Shown one piece after another: positions 1 through 8,448 of a DNA stretch of 33,264 nucleotides; within the stretch, counting starts at the first letter, position 1, and each line of letters begins with the position of its first letter. Position numbers and translations under genes: made by a program. The DNA is from JAADDG01 sp964450755 (GTDB taxonomy: Bacteria > Campylobacterota > Campylobacteria > Campylobacterales > JAADDG01), in NCBI GenBank assembly GCA_964450755.1, contig CAYVDJ010000090.1, forward strand, positions 1 to 33,264, in the 5' to 3' direction. A model generated the notes under the pieces. It worked only from the letters and a program-made list of their open reading frames with translations, did no database searches and was not told where the DNA came from.

Positions 1-2034
1 CGGATCGGTTATAAGGATAGGCACGATCCCTTTTTGCAGTACTTTTGCGGCTTCATCTCCCACAGCCTGTATAAGAGTGTTGATCTGACCGATATTTAGG
101 AGCAGATCTTTATGCCCCTCTCTGTCTTGGAGTTTTTCAAGCAATTTTTGTTCCGTTTGGGAAGAGAGTGTCATAAGTTTGATGGTTGAGTTTTCATCTT
201 TATACAAAGATGTGATAACTCTTGAGAGTTTTGCTCTTACCTGCTCAACGATAATATCGATATTTTTCGTAATCTCTGCCACATCACTTATCGTTTCAAG
301 TATTGTTACCATATCTTTTATAGGTATCTTTTCATGCAAAAGAGCTTTGAGGATCTTTTGTATAAGTCCTGTATTTGCTACTTTCAGGCAGTCTTCAACA
401 ACAGTGGGATAGCTTTTTTTGGTCATATCGATAAGCTTTTGCACATCCTCTTTTGTAAGTAGCTCTTCGGCATATTTTTTGATAAGTTCGCTCATGTGTG
501 TAGATATGACGGTAGAGGGATCAACAACCGTATAGCCTTTCATGATGGCATCCTCTTTTTGGGTGGCTTCTATCCAGATCGCATCTATTCCAAAAGCCGG
601 TTCTTTTGTAGGGATACCCTCTACCTTTTCAGTGGCAAGAGAGTTGTCAATGGCAAGAAACTTATCGGGATAGACATCTCCTCTTCCTATCTCTATACCT
701 TTTAAAAGGATCTGATATTCGTTTGGATTTAGTTGCAGATTGTCTCTAATCCTAACCTGTGGCATTATAAAACCGTAATCATCGGCTATCTTTCTTCTCA
801 TACTTTTTATTCTCTCCAACAGATCTCCGTTTTGTGATTTGTCTGCAAGTTTTATCAGCTGATAGCCCAAATCCAACTCTAAAATCTCTATTTTTAAAAT
901 ATCTTCAAGTGCTTTTTCTTCATCCTCTTTCTCCTCCTGCGGAGTTTTCTTTTCTCCTTCCTGTGTTGAAGGTGTAGCGGTCTGTTCTTTTTCTTCTTCG
1001 GTCTGCTCTTGCATAAAATAACCCTCTCTTGATAATTTCAAAACATATCCCAAAGCCAAAAAGAGTATGCCGACAAATCCCAAAGAGATCGTAGGAAGTC
1101 CCGGAACCAAAGCAAAAAGAAGAAGGATAAAACCTACTATCAAAAGAGTTTTATATTCCGCTCCAAGCTGGGTAATTGCGCCCTGTGCGAAATTTTCCTC
1201 TTTTTTGCTTGTGCGGGTGATGATGATACCCGTAGCGGTGGAGAGTATAAGAGCCGGAAGTTGGGAAACAAGACCGTCTCCTATCGTCAGGATGGTAAAA
1301 GTCTGGGCGCTGTCTGCCATAGACATATCATATTGGAAAACACCTATCAAAAATCCGCCTATGATGTTTATGATGGTGATGATTATTCCCGCTACCGCAT
1401 CACCTTTTACAAATTTGCTTGAACCGTCCATTGCACCGTAAAAATTGGCTTCTTGTATGATCTCCTCTCTTCTGCTTCTTGCGGTTGTTTCATCGATAAG
1501 TCCGGCATTTAGATCGGCATCTATTGCCATCTGTTTTCCGGGCATTGCATCAAGTGTAAATCTTGCCGCCACTTCTGCAACTCTTGTTGAACCTTTTGTG
1601 ATAACCATAAAATTTATAAGAACCAAAATAGTAAAAACTATGATACCGATTACATAGTTTCCGCCCACTACAAATTCGCCAAAACTTGTTATGATATCAC
1701 TTACGGCTTCTGGACCTTCATGACCTTTGCTTAAAATCATTCTGGTTGTGGCTATGTTCAAAGAGAGCCTGTAAAGTGTTACTATGAGTATCAGCGTAGG
1801 AAAAGTCGTCAAGTCTGTCGGTTTTTGGATATATATGGATATCAGTAAAAAAAGTACCGATATAGCTAACGATACGGTTAAAAACAGATCCAGCACACTG
1901 CTTGGAAGAGGGACTATAATGATAGCGACAATAGCTATCAAAAAAGCGACGATTGCTAAATCTTTCGACTTTCCTAAAGCATCGAGATAAGAAGAGGCAT
2001 TTTTTAAAATATTTGATTTGGTGCTTTTTGGCAA
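1..2034 (-). CDS. flhA: Flagellar export apparatus protein FlhA (C-terminus cut by window edge)
   Basis: FlhA is the inner-membrane export-gate component of the flagellar type III secretion system; its cytoplasmic domain docks chaperone-substrate complexes. The reverse strand is open from a TTG at 2034 to the window edge, giving 678 residues without a stop, so only the last few dozen residues should be missing. The N-terminal third has the expected hydrophobic segments, including the PLPSSVLDLFLTVSLAISV stretch, and the FHIPEP signature RFTLDAMPGKQMAID lies near residues 159-173, followed by DADLNAGLID. The rest is the cytoplasmic domain. The TTG follows AAGGAAGG closely, and no better in-frame ATG is visible. 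It lies 15 bases after an Rrf2 regulator and is probably cotranscribed with it, an order I recall from Campylobacter. Family assignment is secure; the exact start is less so. Confidence 0.95.
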   Translation of the reverse strand, partial: MPKSTKSNILKNASSYLDALGKSKDLAIVAFLIAIVAIIIVPLPSSVLDLFLTVSLAISVLFLLISIYIQKPTDLTTFPTLILIVTLYRLSLNIATTRMILSKGHEGPEAVSDIITSFGEFVVGGNYVIGIIVFTILVLINFMVITKGSTRVAEVAARFTLDAMPGKQMAIDADLNAGLIDETTARSRREEIIQEANFYGAMDGSSKFVKGDAVAGIIITIINIIGGFLIGVFQYDMSMADSAQTFTILTIGDGLVSQLPALILSTATGIIITRTSKKEENFAQGAITQLGAEYKTLLIVGFILLLFALVPGLPTISLGFVGILFLALGYVLKLSREGYFMQEQTEEEKEQTATPSTQEGEKKTPQEEKEDEEKALEDILKIEILELDLGYQLIKLADKSQNGDLLERIKSMRRKIADDYGFIMPQVRIRDNLQLNPNEYQILLKGIEIGRGDVYPDKFLAIDNSLATEKVEGIPTKEPAFGIDAIWIEATQKEDAIMKGYTVVDPSTVISTHMSELIKKYAEELLTKEDVQKLIDMTKKSYPTVVEDCLKVANTGLIQKILKALLHEKIPIKDMVTILETISDVAEITKNIDIIVEQVRAKLSRVITSLYKDENSTIKLMTLSSQTEQKLLEKLQDREGHKDLLLNIGQINTLIQAVGDEAAKVLQKGIVPILITDP

Positions 2035-2049
2035 TACCTTCCTTGTAAG

Positions 2050-2448
2050 TTAGATAATATCTTTTAATGTTATATTATCTAAAAATTCATCAATTTTTGT
2101 TTGAAGCTTGTTTAAAAACGGCCAAATCATGCAAAATTGGGCTCGATTGTTCGGGCAGGAATCCATAGAAGGTGAACAGTCAAATACCAAAGGATGTTTT
2201 TTCTCAACAACTTCCAAAATGAGTTGAATGGGAATCTCTTCTGGTTTTCTGTCAAGAACAAATCCCCCTTTTGCTCCTTTGTAAGATTTGAGGATTCCCT
2301 CTTTTGCCAGACTTTGGAGTATTTTTGCCAAAAAACTTTTTGAGATATTAAGTCTGGTTGATAACAGATCCACGCCTTCTGGTTTGTTTGATCTTGCTAT
2401 CAAAATGAGCGATAAAAGTGCATATTCACTTGCTCTGGTTAAAAGCAT
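2050..2448 (-). CDS. Rrf2 family transcriptional regulator, probable Fe-S sensor
   Basis: A 132-residue winged-helix regulator of the Rrf2/IscR/NsrR family. The N-terminus MLLTRASEYALLSL and the recognition region around residues 30-65 (ISKSFLAKILQSLAKEGIL, then YKGAKGGF) are typical. Three cysteines at 91, 98 and 106 have the spacing of the IscR/NsrR iron-sulfur ligands, so it probably senses oxygen, iron-sulfur status or nitric oxide through a cluster (inference). Start ATG follows AAGGAAATTAC. It ends 15 bases before flhA and is transcribed with it, so its promoter may also drive flhA. Cj0883c in Campylobacter jejuni occupies the same place, as I recall. Target genes cannot be read from the sequence. 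Confidence 0.92.
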   Translation of the reverse strand: MLLTRASEYALLSLILIARSNKPEGVDLLSTRLNISKSFLAKILQSLAKEGILKSYKGAKGGFVLDRKPEEIPIQLILEVVEKKHPLVFDCSPSMDSCPNNRAQFCMIWPFLNKLQTKIDEFLDNITLKDII

Positions 2449-2610
2449 GTAATTTCCTTTATATTGAAAAATAAGAGTAATTTTATCATCTTTTATATCA
2501 AAAAAAGATAATTTATGGATTTAATAAAGCCGATATTTACTACTTATTTATAAAAATTACATATTGTATAACTATTATAAAAATATAAAGTTTAATTTAA
2601 AAATTTTTTG

Positions 2611-2616
2611 TATAAT
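2611..2616 (+). promoter_or_regulatory. -10 element of the GGDEF-like gene
   Basis: TATAAT preceded by TTTTTTG, an extended -10 in a T-rich stretch, the usual epsilonproteobacterial sigma70 form. It lies about 40 bases before the ATG at 2656. A TTG at 2608 opens the same frame but overlaps this box, so it cannot be the real start. Confidence 0.7.
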
Positions 2617-2655
2617 TGCAGAGTTATTTATTTTGATCGGCACAAAGGGGCTGGA

Positions 2656-3150
2656 ATGTTAGGTAAAAAGTTATTTTTCATAAAAGATTTTTTGAGTTCT
2701 TCGGATCTTCAAAAAAGTATATCTTTTGAAGAATTTATGAAAATTTATACGGATGACAAACTTACGGAACTTGTCAATTCCGATATCTTCAATGATAGAA
2801 ACAACAGAAAAAATCTCTCTTTAATCCTCTTTAAAATAGAAGATAATAAAAATAAAACTCCTTTGGAAGAAGAAACTCTCGATATCATTTTTCACAGTAT
2901 CAAAATGGAGATAAGAGACTATGATATTTTAGCCTCTTGGAGCGGAGACAGATTTATTCTTTTACTGCCGGAATGTTCATTGCAAAGCGCAGAGGCTATC
3001 GCTTCAAGGATAGCAAAGCAGTTGGAAAATTTCGACGAAGAGAGTAAATTTAACATAGGATACGGTGTTACCGAATACAGAGATGATGACAGTAAAGAGA
3101 GTTTTATAAAAAGAGCACAAAAAAGATTTGCTTCTGCAAAATTTGCTTAA
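2656..3150 (+). CDS. Degenerate GGDEF-domain protein
   Basis: A 164-residue soluble protein that is almost entirely one GGDEF-like fold. Residues 36-46 (LTELVNSDIFN) match the LTGLxNRRxF start of the domain, residues 88-105 (DYDILASWSGDRFILLLP) match the DxxARxGGDEFxxLLP core, and residues 135-162 match the terminal IGVA...ADxALYxAK region. The signature reads SGDRF at 96-100: the first Gly and the acidic Glu of GGDEF are lost, so diguanylate cyclase activity is unlikely. No sensory domain, membrane segment or RxxD inhibitory site is obvious. ATG 2656 was chosen over the in-frame TTG at 2608, which overlaps the -10 box; AAGGGG lies just upstream. The next gene, rpsO, has its own promoter. Role unknown; c-di-GMP binding or a structural role is possible. 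Confidence 0.75.
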   Translation: MLGKKLFFIKDFLSSSDLQKSISFEEFMKIYTDDKLTELVNSDIFNDRNNRKNLSLILFKIEDNKNKTPLEEETLDIIFHSIKMEIRDYDILASWSGDRFILLLPECSLQSAEAIASRIAKQLENFDEESKFNIGYGVTEYRDDDSKESFIKRAQKRFASAKFA

Positions 3151-3165
3151 TTTTTTTTATTTGGA

Positions 3166-3171
3166 TATAAT
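3166..3171 (+). promoter_or_regulatory. -10 element of rpsO
   Basis: TATAAT in the context TTGGATATAATCACA, with T-rich DNA upstream and no clear -35. It sits 38 bases before the rpsO ATG and just after the stop of the GGDEF-like gene. Confidence 0.65.
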
Positions 3172-3208
3172 CACATTCTTAAAAATTTTAACCAATCAGG
3201 AGGTCATT

Positions 3209-3490
3209 ATGGCTTTGGATTCGGCAAAAAAAGCTCAAATCATAGGGCAGTTTGCTAGGAACGAGAAAGATACAGGTTCTGCAGAGGTGCAGATAGCTCT
3301 CTTATCAAAGAGAATTTCGGATTTGACCGAACATCTAAAAATCAATAAAAAAGATCACTCTTCAAGATTGGGTCTTCTAAAGATGGTAGGTAGAAGAAAA
3401 AGACTCTTAAGATATCTAAAATCAAAAAATTACGAGACTTACTCAAAAGTGATCGCTACATTAAATATAAGAGATAAACAAGCAATATAA
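3209..3490 (+). CDS. rpsO: 30S ribosomal protein S15
   Basis: S15 binds the central domain of 16S rRNA early in 30S assembly and contributes an intersubunit bridge. The 93-residue product has the family landmarks: AKKAQIIGQFARNEKDTGS at the N-terminus, EVQIALLSKRI, then the HLKINKKDHSSRLGLLKMVGRR and RLLRYL segments. The ATG at 3209 follows a strong AGGAGG at 3199-3204; in-frame codons upstream are untranslated leader. Length is slightly above the usual 88-90. It has its own promoter and is followed by a clear terminator, so it is probably monocistronic. Confidence 0.98.
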   Translation: MALDSAKKAQIIGQFARNEKDTGSAEVQIALLSKRISDLTEHLKINKKDHSSRLGLLKMVGRRKRLLRYLKSKNYETYSKVIATLNIRDKQAI

Positions 3491-3505
3491 TTTTAATATC
3501 TCACT

Positions 3506-3545
3506 TATCCGTTACCGTTTTTGGGTAACGGATATACGCTTTTTA
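3506..3545 (+). terminator. Intrinsic terminator of rpsO
   Basis: An 11-base-pair perfect stem (3506-3516 with 3524-3534, arms TATCCGTTACC and GGTAACGGATA) with a 7-base loop, followed within a few bases by TTTTTATT. It lies 15 bases after the rpsO stop. Confidence 0.85.
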
Positions 3546-3567
3546 TTCTGTTTTTATCTAATTTGGA

Positions 3568-3573
3568 TATAAT
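3568..3573 (+). promoter_or_regulatory. -10 element of the SulP gene
   Basis: TATAAT in the context TTTGGATATAATCCC, nearly the same as at rpsO, 43 bases before the TTG start and downstream of the rpsO terminator. Confidence 0.65.
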
Positions 3574-3615
3574 CCCTCCCATTTTTTAAATTCTTAAATT
3601 TTCAAAGGCAAATCA

Positions 3616-5091
3616 TTGTTTAAGCTAAAAAATTACTCTGCATCAAATATAAAAAATGATGTTTTATCAGGTTCTGTGGTTGCTATTGCTCTTGTTCCCG
3701 AAGCGATAGCTTTTTCTATTATTGCCGGAGTAAGTCCGCTTGTAGGACTTTATACGGCATTTATCTTAGGACTTATAACGGCTGTTATCGGTGGAAAAGC
3801 CGGTATGATAAGCGGTGCAACGGGGGCAGTTGCAATTGTTTTGGTTGATCTTATATCAAGATTTGGTTTTGAATATATGCTTTGGGCAACAGTTCTTGCG
3901 GGTATTATACAGATATCTGTCGGAGTTTTAAAACTTGGAAAATTCATTCGTCTGGTTCCCCAACCTGCTATGTACGGATTTGTAAACGGTTTGGCTATCG
4001 TTATAGCAATGGCTCAGTTTCCTCTTTTTAAAGATGAAAGTTATCTGATGTATATTCTTGTTGCTTTGACAATGCTTATTATGTATTTTTTACCCAAATT
4101 TACCAAAGCAATTCCCGGCTCTCTTGGGGCTATTATAGCCGTAACGGCTTTGGTGCTTATCTTTGGACTTGATACCAAAACGATAGGAGATCTTGCCGAT
4201 ATCAGCGGAGGTTTTCCCTCTTTTCATATACCTGCCGCACCTTTGAATTTTGAAACGCTGAAAATCATCCTGCCTTACTCTTTTATCATTGCGGCGGTAG
4301 GACTGATAGAGTCTTTGCTTACTTTGTCGGTGCTTGATGAGATGAGCGGAAGCAGAGGAAGCGGAAACAGGGAGTGTATAGCTCAGGGAGTCGGTAACTG
4401 TACCTGCGGAATGTTTGGGGCAATGGCAGGTTGTGCGATGATAGGACAATCCATCATCAACTTTACTTCAGGCGGTTTGGGAAGACTTTCCGGTATAACG
4501 GCGGCTTTGCTTTTGATAACATTTGTGGTTGCGCTTTCGGGATATATATCCTATATTCCTGTTGCGGTTTTGGTGGGGATAATGTTTATGGTGAGTATAG
4601 CCACATTTGAATGGAGTTCTTTTGGACATCTAAAAAGAATGCCAAAAGAAGATATCTTTGTGATGCTGACAACAACTGTACTGACGATAGTTTTTGATCT
4701 TGCGATAGCCGTTATAACGGGTGTGATCATTTCTGCCTTGGTTTTTGCATGGAAACATGCAAAAATCTATGCAAGAGAGAAAGAAGAAGGCAATAAAAAG
4801 ATATATATTTTAGACGGTCCTCTGTTTTTTGGTTCCGTAACATCATTTAATGAAAAATTTGATATCCAAAATGATCCCCAAGAGGTAATCATAGACTTTA
4901 AAAATGCCAGAGTTATGGACCAATCCGGTGTGGAAGCGATAGACAAAATCACCAAAAAATATAAAGAAGCCGGAAAAAGACTGACCATCAGACATTTAAG
5001 TCAAGATTGCAAAAAGATGTTAAAAGAAGCAGGAGAGTACTGTTTGTACGAAGAGGACGATCCGACCTATAAAGTGGCTGTGAATTATTAA
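3616..5091 (+). CDS. SulP family anion transporter with STAS domain
   Basis: A 491-residue inner-membrane transporter of the SLC26/SulP family, which moves sulfate, bicarbonate or dicarboxylates, often with Na+ or H+. The N-terminal part has VAIALVPEAIAFSIIAGVSPLVGLY, the family's first-helix signature, then about a dozen hydrophobic segments to about residue 385. Residues 395-491 form a STAS domain (VIIDFKNARVMDQSGVEAI), a cytoplasmic regulatory module. Translation starts at TTG 3616 after AAAGG; there is no nearby in-frame ATG. It has its own promoter and a shared downstream hairpin, so it looks monocistronic. No carbonic anhydrase or sulfate-assimilation gene is adjacent, so the substrate cannot be fixed. 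Confidence 0.92.
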   Translation: MFKLKNYSASNIKNDVLSGSVVAIALVPEAIAFSIIAGVSPLVGLYTAFILGLITAVIGGKAGMISGATGAVAIVLVDLISRFGFEYMLWATVLAGIIQISVGVLKLGKFIRLVPQPAMYGFVNGLAIVIAMAQFPLFKDESYLMYILVALTMLIMYFLPKFTKAIPGSLGAIIAVTALVLIFGLDTKTIGDLADISGGFPSFHIPAAPLNFETLKIILPYSFIIAAVGLIESLLTLSVLDEMSGSRGSGNRECIAQGVGNCTCGMFGAMAGCAMIGQSIINFTSGGLGRLSGITAALLLITFVVALSGYISYIPVAVLVGIMFMVSIATFEWSSFGHLKRMPKEDIFVMLTTTVLTIVFDLAIAVITGVIISALVFAWKHAKIYAREKEEGNKKIYILDGPLFFGSVTSFNEKFDIQNDPQEVIIDFKNARVMDQSGVEAIDKITKKYKEAGKRLTIRHLSQDCKKMLKEAGEYCLYEEDDPTYKVAVNY

Positions 5092-5136
5092 CTGACCTTA
5101 TGCGCTATGGATACGATATAGTGCGTAAGGTCAGTT
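5090..5136. terminator. Bidirectional terminator hairpin between SulP and the kinase gene
   Basis: A 19-base-pair inverted repeat (5090-5108 with 5118-5136) containing two G-T pairs and a 9-base loop, between convergent genes. It overlaps the SulP stop codon and ends two bases before the stop codon of the kinase gene. The U-tracts are weak on both strands, but placement fits a shared terminator. Confidence 0.75.
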
Positions 5137-5137
5137 A

Positions 5138-6352
5138 TTAAAAAGAGATTCTAAAGCAGTTTTCTCCTTCTTTGTAATCATACAAAAAGGAAAATCCGTG
5201 CAGTTTGGCGATATTGTTTACGATATATAATCCCAAACCAAAACCCTCATCCCTTTTTTCCTCCTGTGAAAAAGGTTCGAGGTAATATTCAAAGGGTCGT
5301 TTTAAAGGAACTCCTTTTGAGATTACGCAGATCTCTTTTTTATTTGCCGTTATCTTTGCTTTGTGATCAATGCTGAATTTTATGGCATTGTCTATCAGAT
5401 TTTTCAGTGCTATGGAGAGAAGTTTTCTATCGGCTGAGATCTTTGCGTCCTTTGTTTCTATATCCACTTTGCTTTTGTCTATCATTGCTAACTCAAGTGA
5501 AGTTTGGATAAGAGATCTCAAGGTTATATCCTCTTTGTCTATCTGATAGGTATCTGTTGTTACTTTATCTATTGTGGCAAGTTCACCTATGATATTGTTC
5601 ATCCTGTCAAAGGCATTTATCAAAAATTCTCTGTTTTCTCTATCTTCCACCATTTCAGCTGCTATGCGTCCTTTTGCAATAGGAGTTTTTAGCTCATGCA
5701 TGATATTTCTCATAAAGAGCCGTTTTGAGTTTAAAAGGCTGTTTATATAACTTACCGCATTATCAAAACTGTTTGCAACTTTTGCTATCTCATCTTTTCC
5801 CTCCATTTTGGTATGGATATTGAGATCGCCTTTGGCAAATTTGTCGATATTTTTCTTCAATTCTCTTAGAGGTTTGAACTTTTGCAAAAAAGAGAGATAT
5901 AAAAAGACAAGTCCGGCACTCATGGTTATAAAAACAACAAAAGCCCCTTTTATATGATAGACTCCGGGTTTATTGTCTTTTAAAAGCAGATTGTAACCGT
6001 AACTTTGCACATAGATATAATAATCTTTTTGCATTTTAAAGATTCTGATTCTACCAAGGAGAGATTCTTTGTAATAAAGAAGTTTTGCTTTGTTTAAAAC
6101 TTCCAATCTTTCAGAATTTTCTTTGACCGGCTGCACATCAAACTGATTGCAGATGGCTTCTATCTGCTGTATGGTGGGGATAAATCTAAAGCCTGATAAA
6201 AAAGCATTTGCTATGATGGAATATCTCTGTTTTTGTTGTATTTCATATCTGCTGCTGTCATATTTTAAAAACAGTACAAAAGAGGCCACGATCGCCAAAA
6301 AGGCGACCGAGAAAATTATATTGATGAAGGAGAAAATGGATAAATTTTTCAT
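5138..6352 (-). CDS. Sensor histidine kinase, ArsS/CprS-like
   Basis: A 404-residue membrane sensor kinase. Transmembrane segments near residues 8-30 and 136-155 bracket a periplasmic sensor region of about 105 residues; a HAMP linker follows (about 156-208). The H-box is NIMHELKTPIAKGRI with phospho-acceptor His219, the N-box is NLIDNAIKFS (318-327) and the G-box is EGFGLGLYIV (369-378). The H-box resembles Helicobacter ArsS. The ATG overlaps the regulator stop codon by four bases (ATGA), implying translational coupling. The order htrA, regulator, kinase matches C. jejuni htrA-cprR-cprS as I recall it, so a role in envelope stress or surface physiology is likely. The signal is unknown; the periplasmic region contains a single Cys (68). 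Confidence 0.93.
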   Translation of the reverse strand: MKNLSIFSFINIIFSVAFLAIVASFVLFLKYDSSRYEIQQKQRYSIIANAFLSGFRFIPTIQQIEAICNQFDVQPVKENSERLEVLNKAKLLYYKESLLGRIRIFKMQKDYYIYVQSYGYNLLLKDNKPGVYHIKGAFVVFITMSAGLVFLYLSFLQKFKPLRELKKNIDKFAKGDLNIHTKMEGKDEIAKVANSFDNAVSYINSLLNSKRLFMRNIMHELKTPIAKGRIAAEMVEDRENREFLINAFDRMNNIIGELATIDKVTTDTYQIDKEDITLRSLIQTSLELAMIDKSKVDIETKDAKISADRKLLSIALKNLIDNAIKFSIDHKAKITANKKEICVISKGVPLKRPFEYYLEPFSQEEKRDEGFGLGLYIVNNIAKLHGFSFLYDYKEGENCFRISF

Positions 6353-7029
6353 ACTGTCAGTTTATACCCAACCCCTCTTACCGACTTTATCAAAGAGGAG
6401 TCGGGATCTATCTTGGCTAATTTGCTTCTAATGCGGGAAATTATAACATCGATGTTTTTATAAGTGCTGTCATCACTTATGGCATCGATGTTATAGATAA
6501 TATCTGCTCTTGAGACGACACCGTTTTTGTGTTTGATGAGGTATGCTAGTATCTCATATTCGGCTTTTGTCAATTGAAGGAGTTTGTTTTTGTATGAGAT
6601 ACTCATCTGTTCTTCATTGAGTTTGAAGGGAGAATCATTTTTTACTATCTTAAGATCTCTGTTTTTTGGCCTCTTGCGTCTTAAGAGAGATTTGATTCTT
6701 GCTTCAAGCTCTCTTGGATTGTAGGGTTTTGGCAGATAGTCATCTGCTCCCCTTTCAAGTCCGATCACTTTGTCTGTGATGTCGTCTCTTGCGGAGGAAA
6801 TGATGATCGGAATGTCGGACTTTTCTCTGATCTTGGGTATCAACTCAAGACCGTCTATCTCAGGCAGAGTAAGATCCAGTATCAAAAGATCATACTCGTT
6901 TAGTTCCAGTTTGGAAAGCCCGAGATAAGGTTCTTCCACATTTGTAACTTCCATTTCATAGGAAGATAGAAATTTTGTAAGTATTTTTGCCATTTCCGGA
7001 TCGTCTTCGATCATCAATATCTTTGTGAT
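6349..7029 (-). CDS. OmpR-family response regulator, CprR/ArsR-like, probable non-canonical start
   Basis: A receiver domain (acidic pocket in MIEDDPEM, phospho-acceptor Asp in LLILDLTLPEIDG, conserved Lys in YLPKPYNPREL) joined to an OmpR winged helix ending in IKSVRGVGYKLTV. It should regulate transcription under the downstream kinase. The first ordinary start in frame is TTG 7017, giving MMIEDD, which truncates beta strand 1 and leaves the AGGAGG (7035-7040) 17 bases away. The open frame continues upstream as ITKILMIEDD, exactly the family N-terminus; I therefore place the start at ATC 7029 (5 bases from AGGAGG), with ATT 7032 as the alternative. The gene lies immediately after htrA and overlaps the kinase gene by 4 bases. 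Homologues CprR and HP0166 are reported to be essential. Confidence 0.9.
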   Translation of the reverse strand: MTKILMIEDDPEMAKILTKFLSSYEMEVTNVEEPYLGLSKLELNEYDLLILDLTLPEIDGLELIPKIREKSDIPIIISSARDDITDKVIGLERGADDYLPKPYNPRELEARIKSLLRRKRPKNRDLKIVKNDSPFKLNEEQMSISYKNKLLQLTKAEYEILAYLIKHKNGVVSRADIIYNIDAISDDSTYKNIDVIISRIRSKLAKIDPDSSLIKSVRGVGYKLTV

Positions 7030-7041
7030 AATATCCTCCTT

Positions 7042-8448
7042 TTATTTTAATACAAAAATCAAAATATTTCCGTATCTGTTAACAAAAACTTTTTTGGGCT
7101 CATGACCATATTTTTTTATCGCTCTTTCTATATCTTTTAGACCTCTTACCTCTATATCTTCTATCTGTACGATGATATCTCCTGCCTGGATTCCTGCTTT
7201 TTCGGCACTGCTGTTTGGCTCTACATCGCTTACTAGAACTCCGCTTATATTGGAAGGAATGCGGTACTGATAACGGTTGTTTTTATCGAGTTCATTCAGA
7301 TAAACTCCGCCTAAGACGCTTTTGTTTTTTTCAAGAACTATATCAGAGTTTCTTGATGCAAGTTCCATTGTAATTGTTTTGTCTCTTTTGTCCCTTTCCA
7401 ATTTTATCGTAATCTTTTTATGAGGTTCATAAGAGGCGATCAGTTTTTGAAGCTCGGCAGCATTTTTTATCTTTTTCCCGTTTACCTCATAGATGAGATC
7501 ACCTCTTTTGATACCGGCTTTGTCCGCTGCACCCTCCTGTACCACATCAAGGATTACCGCACCCTCTTTATGTTTGTAAACAGATTTCAGGTTTTTATCC
7601 ATATCCTTGATGCTTACCCCCATATAGCCCCGTTTTATTTTTCCGTATTTGATAAGTTTACTTGCCACATCTTTTACCATATCGATAGGGATGGCAAAAC
7701 CGACTCCGTTGTTTCCACCGCTTCGGCTGATAATGGCACTGTTTATACCGATAAGCGCTCCCCTGCTGTCAACCAGTGCGCCGCCGGAATTACCGGGATT
7801 GATAGATGCATCTGTTTGGATAAAATTCTCGTATCTGTTTATACCGACTCTGTTTTTGTTAAGAGCCGAAATGATTCCCTGAGTTACAGTTTCACCGACT
7901 CCGAAAGGATTTCCTATCGCAAAAACAACATCTCCCACTTTCAACTCATCTGCATATCCCAACATGACCGGAGAGAGATTTTTAGCCTCTATCTTGATAA
8001 TGGCAAGGTCACTGTCTGGATCTTTGCCTATGATTTTTGCGGGATATTCTGTTTTGCTTCCCTGAAGAGTTACCGTAACTTCATCGGCATCATTGATAAC
8101 ATGATTGTTTGTTACGATATAACCGTCTTTGGAGATGATAACTCCAGAACCAAGCGATCTTTGAATCCTCTCTTTTGGAATATTAAATTCAAAGTTTTTT
8201 CCAAAGAAATCTTTGAAGAAAGGATTGTTAAAGAGGTAGTTTAGATTGTTGTTAAATCTTATATGCTTTTTTGTAGAGATATTGACTACCGCTTTTCTTG
8301 CACTTTCAACCGCTTTATTGAAAGAGAGTACCTGATTTAGATCATTTGGCATGATATGTTCGGCACCTTTTGGTGCAAGGTTAAATTTTAAATCTGCCGC
8401 GATCAGTGAGAGTGCCAACATCGCGGAGATTAGAATAGTTTTTTTCAT
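7042..8448 (-). CDS. htrA: Periplasmic serine protease/chaperone of the HtrA/DegP family
   Basis: A 468-residue trypsin-like protease with two PDZ domains that degrades or refolds damaged envelope proteins. An N-terminal signal peptide (MKKTILISAMLALSLIAAD, cleavage about residue 18) is followed by the protease domain with catalytic His116 (TNNHVI), Asp147 (DSDLAII) and Ser221 (GNSGGALVD). PDZ1 lies near 275-365 (GAADKAGIKRGDLIYEVNG) and PDZ2 near 375-465 (SSAEKAGIQAGDIIVQIED). Length matches the DegP/DegQ class. ATG 8448 follows GGAG. It is the first gene of an apparent htrA-regulator-kinase operon, suggesting that the two-component system and its quality-control output are made together. 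C. jejuni HtrA also cleaves host E-cadherin; nothing here tests that. Confidence 0.96.
   Translation of the reverse strand: MKKTILISAMLALSLIAADLKFNLAPKGAEHIMPNDLNQVLSFNKAVESARKAVVNISTKKHIRFNNNLNYLFNNPFFKDFFGKNFEFNIPKERIQRSLGSGVIISKDGYIVTNNHVINDADEVTVTLQGSKTEYPAKIIGKDPDSDLAIIKIEAKNLSPVMLGYADELKVGDVVFAIGNPFGVGETVTQGIISALNKNRVGINRYENFIQTDASINPGNSGGALVDSRGALIGINSAIISRSGGNNGVGFAIPIDMVKDVASKLIKYGKIKRGYMGVSIKDMDKNLKSVYKHKEGAVILDVVQEGAADKAGIKRGDLIYEVNGKKIKNAAELQKLIASYEPHKKITIKLERDKRDKTITMELASRNSDIVLEKNKSVLGGVYLNELDKNNRYQYRIPSNISGVLVSDVEPNSSAEKAGIQAGDIIVQIEDIEVRGLKDIERAIKKYGHEPKKVFVNRYGNILIFVLK

Noticed and set aside
1067..1990. Several plus-strand open frames within the flhA region
   Set aside because: They are antisense to FlhA, whose reverse frame runs unbroken with all family motifs.
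2608..2655. Upstream TTG start for the GGDEF-like protein
   Set aside because: The TTG overlaps the TATAAT box, so it would not be in the transcript; ATG 2656 has a ribosome site.
7420..8244. Long plus-strand open frame (274 codons) opposite htrA
   Set aside because: Lies entirely antisense to the well-supported htrA gene, has no family resemblance and no good ribosome site; a shadow of htrA codon use.
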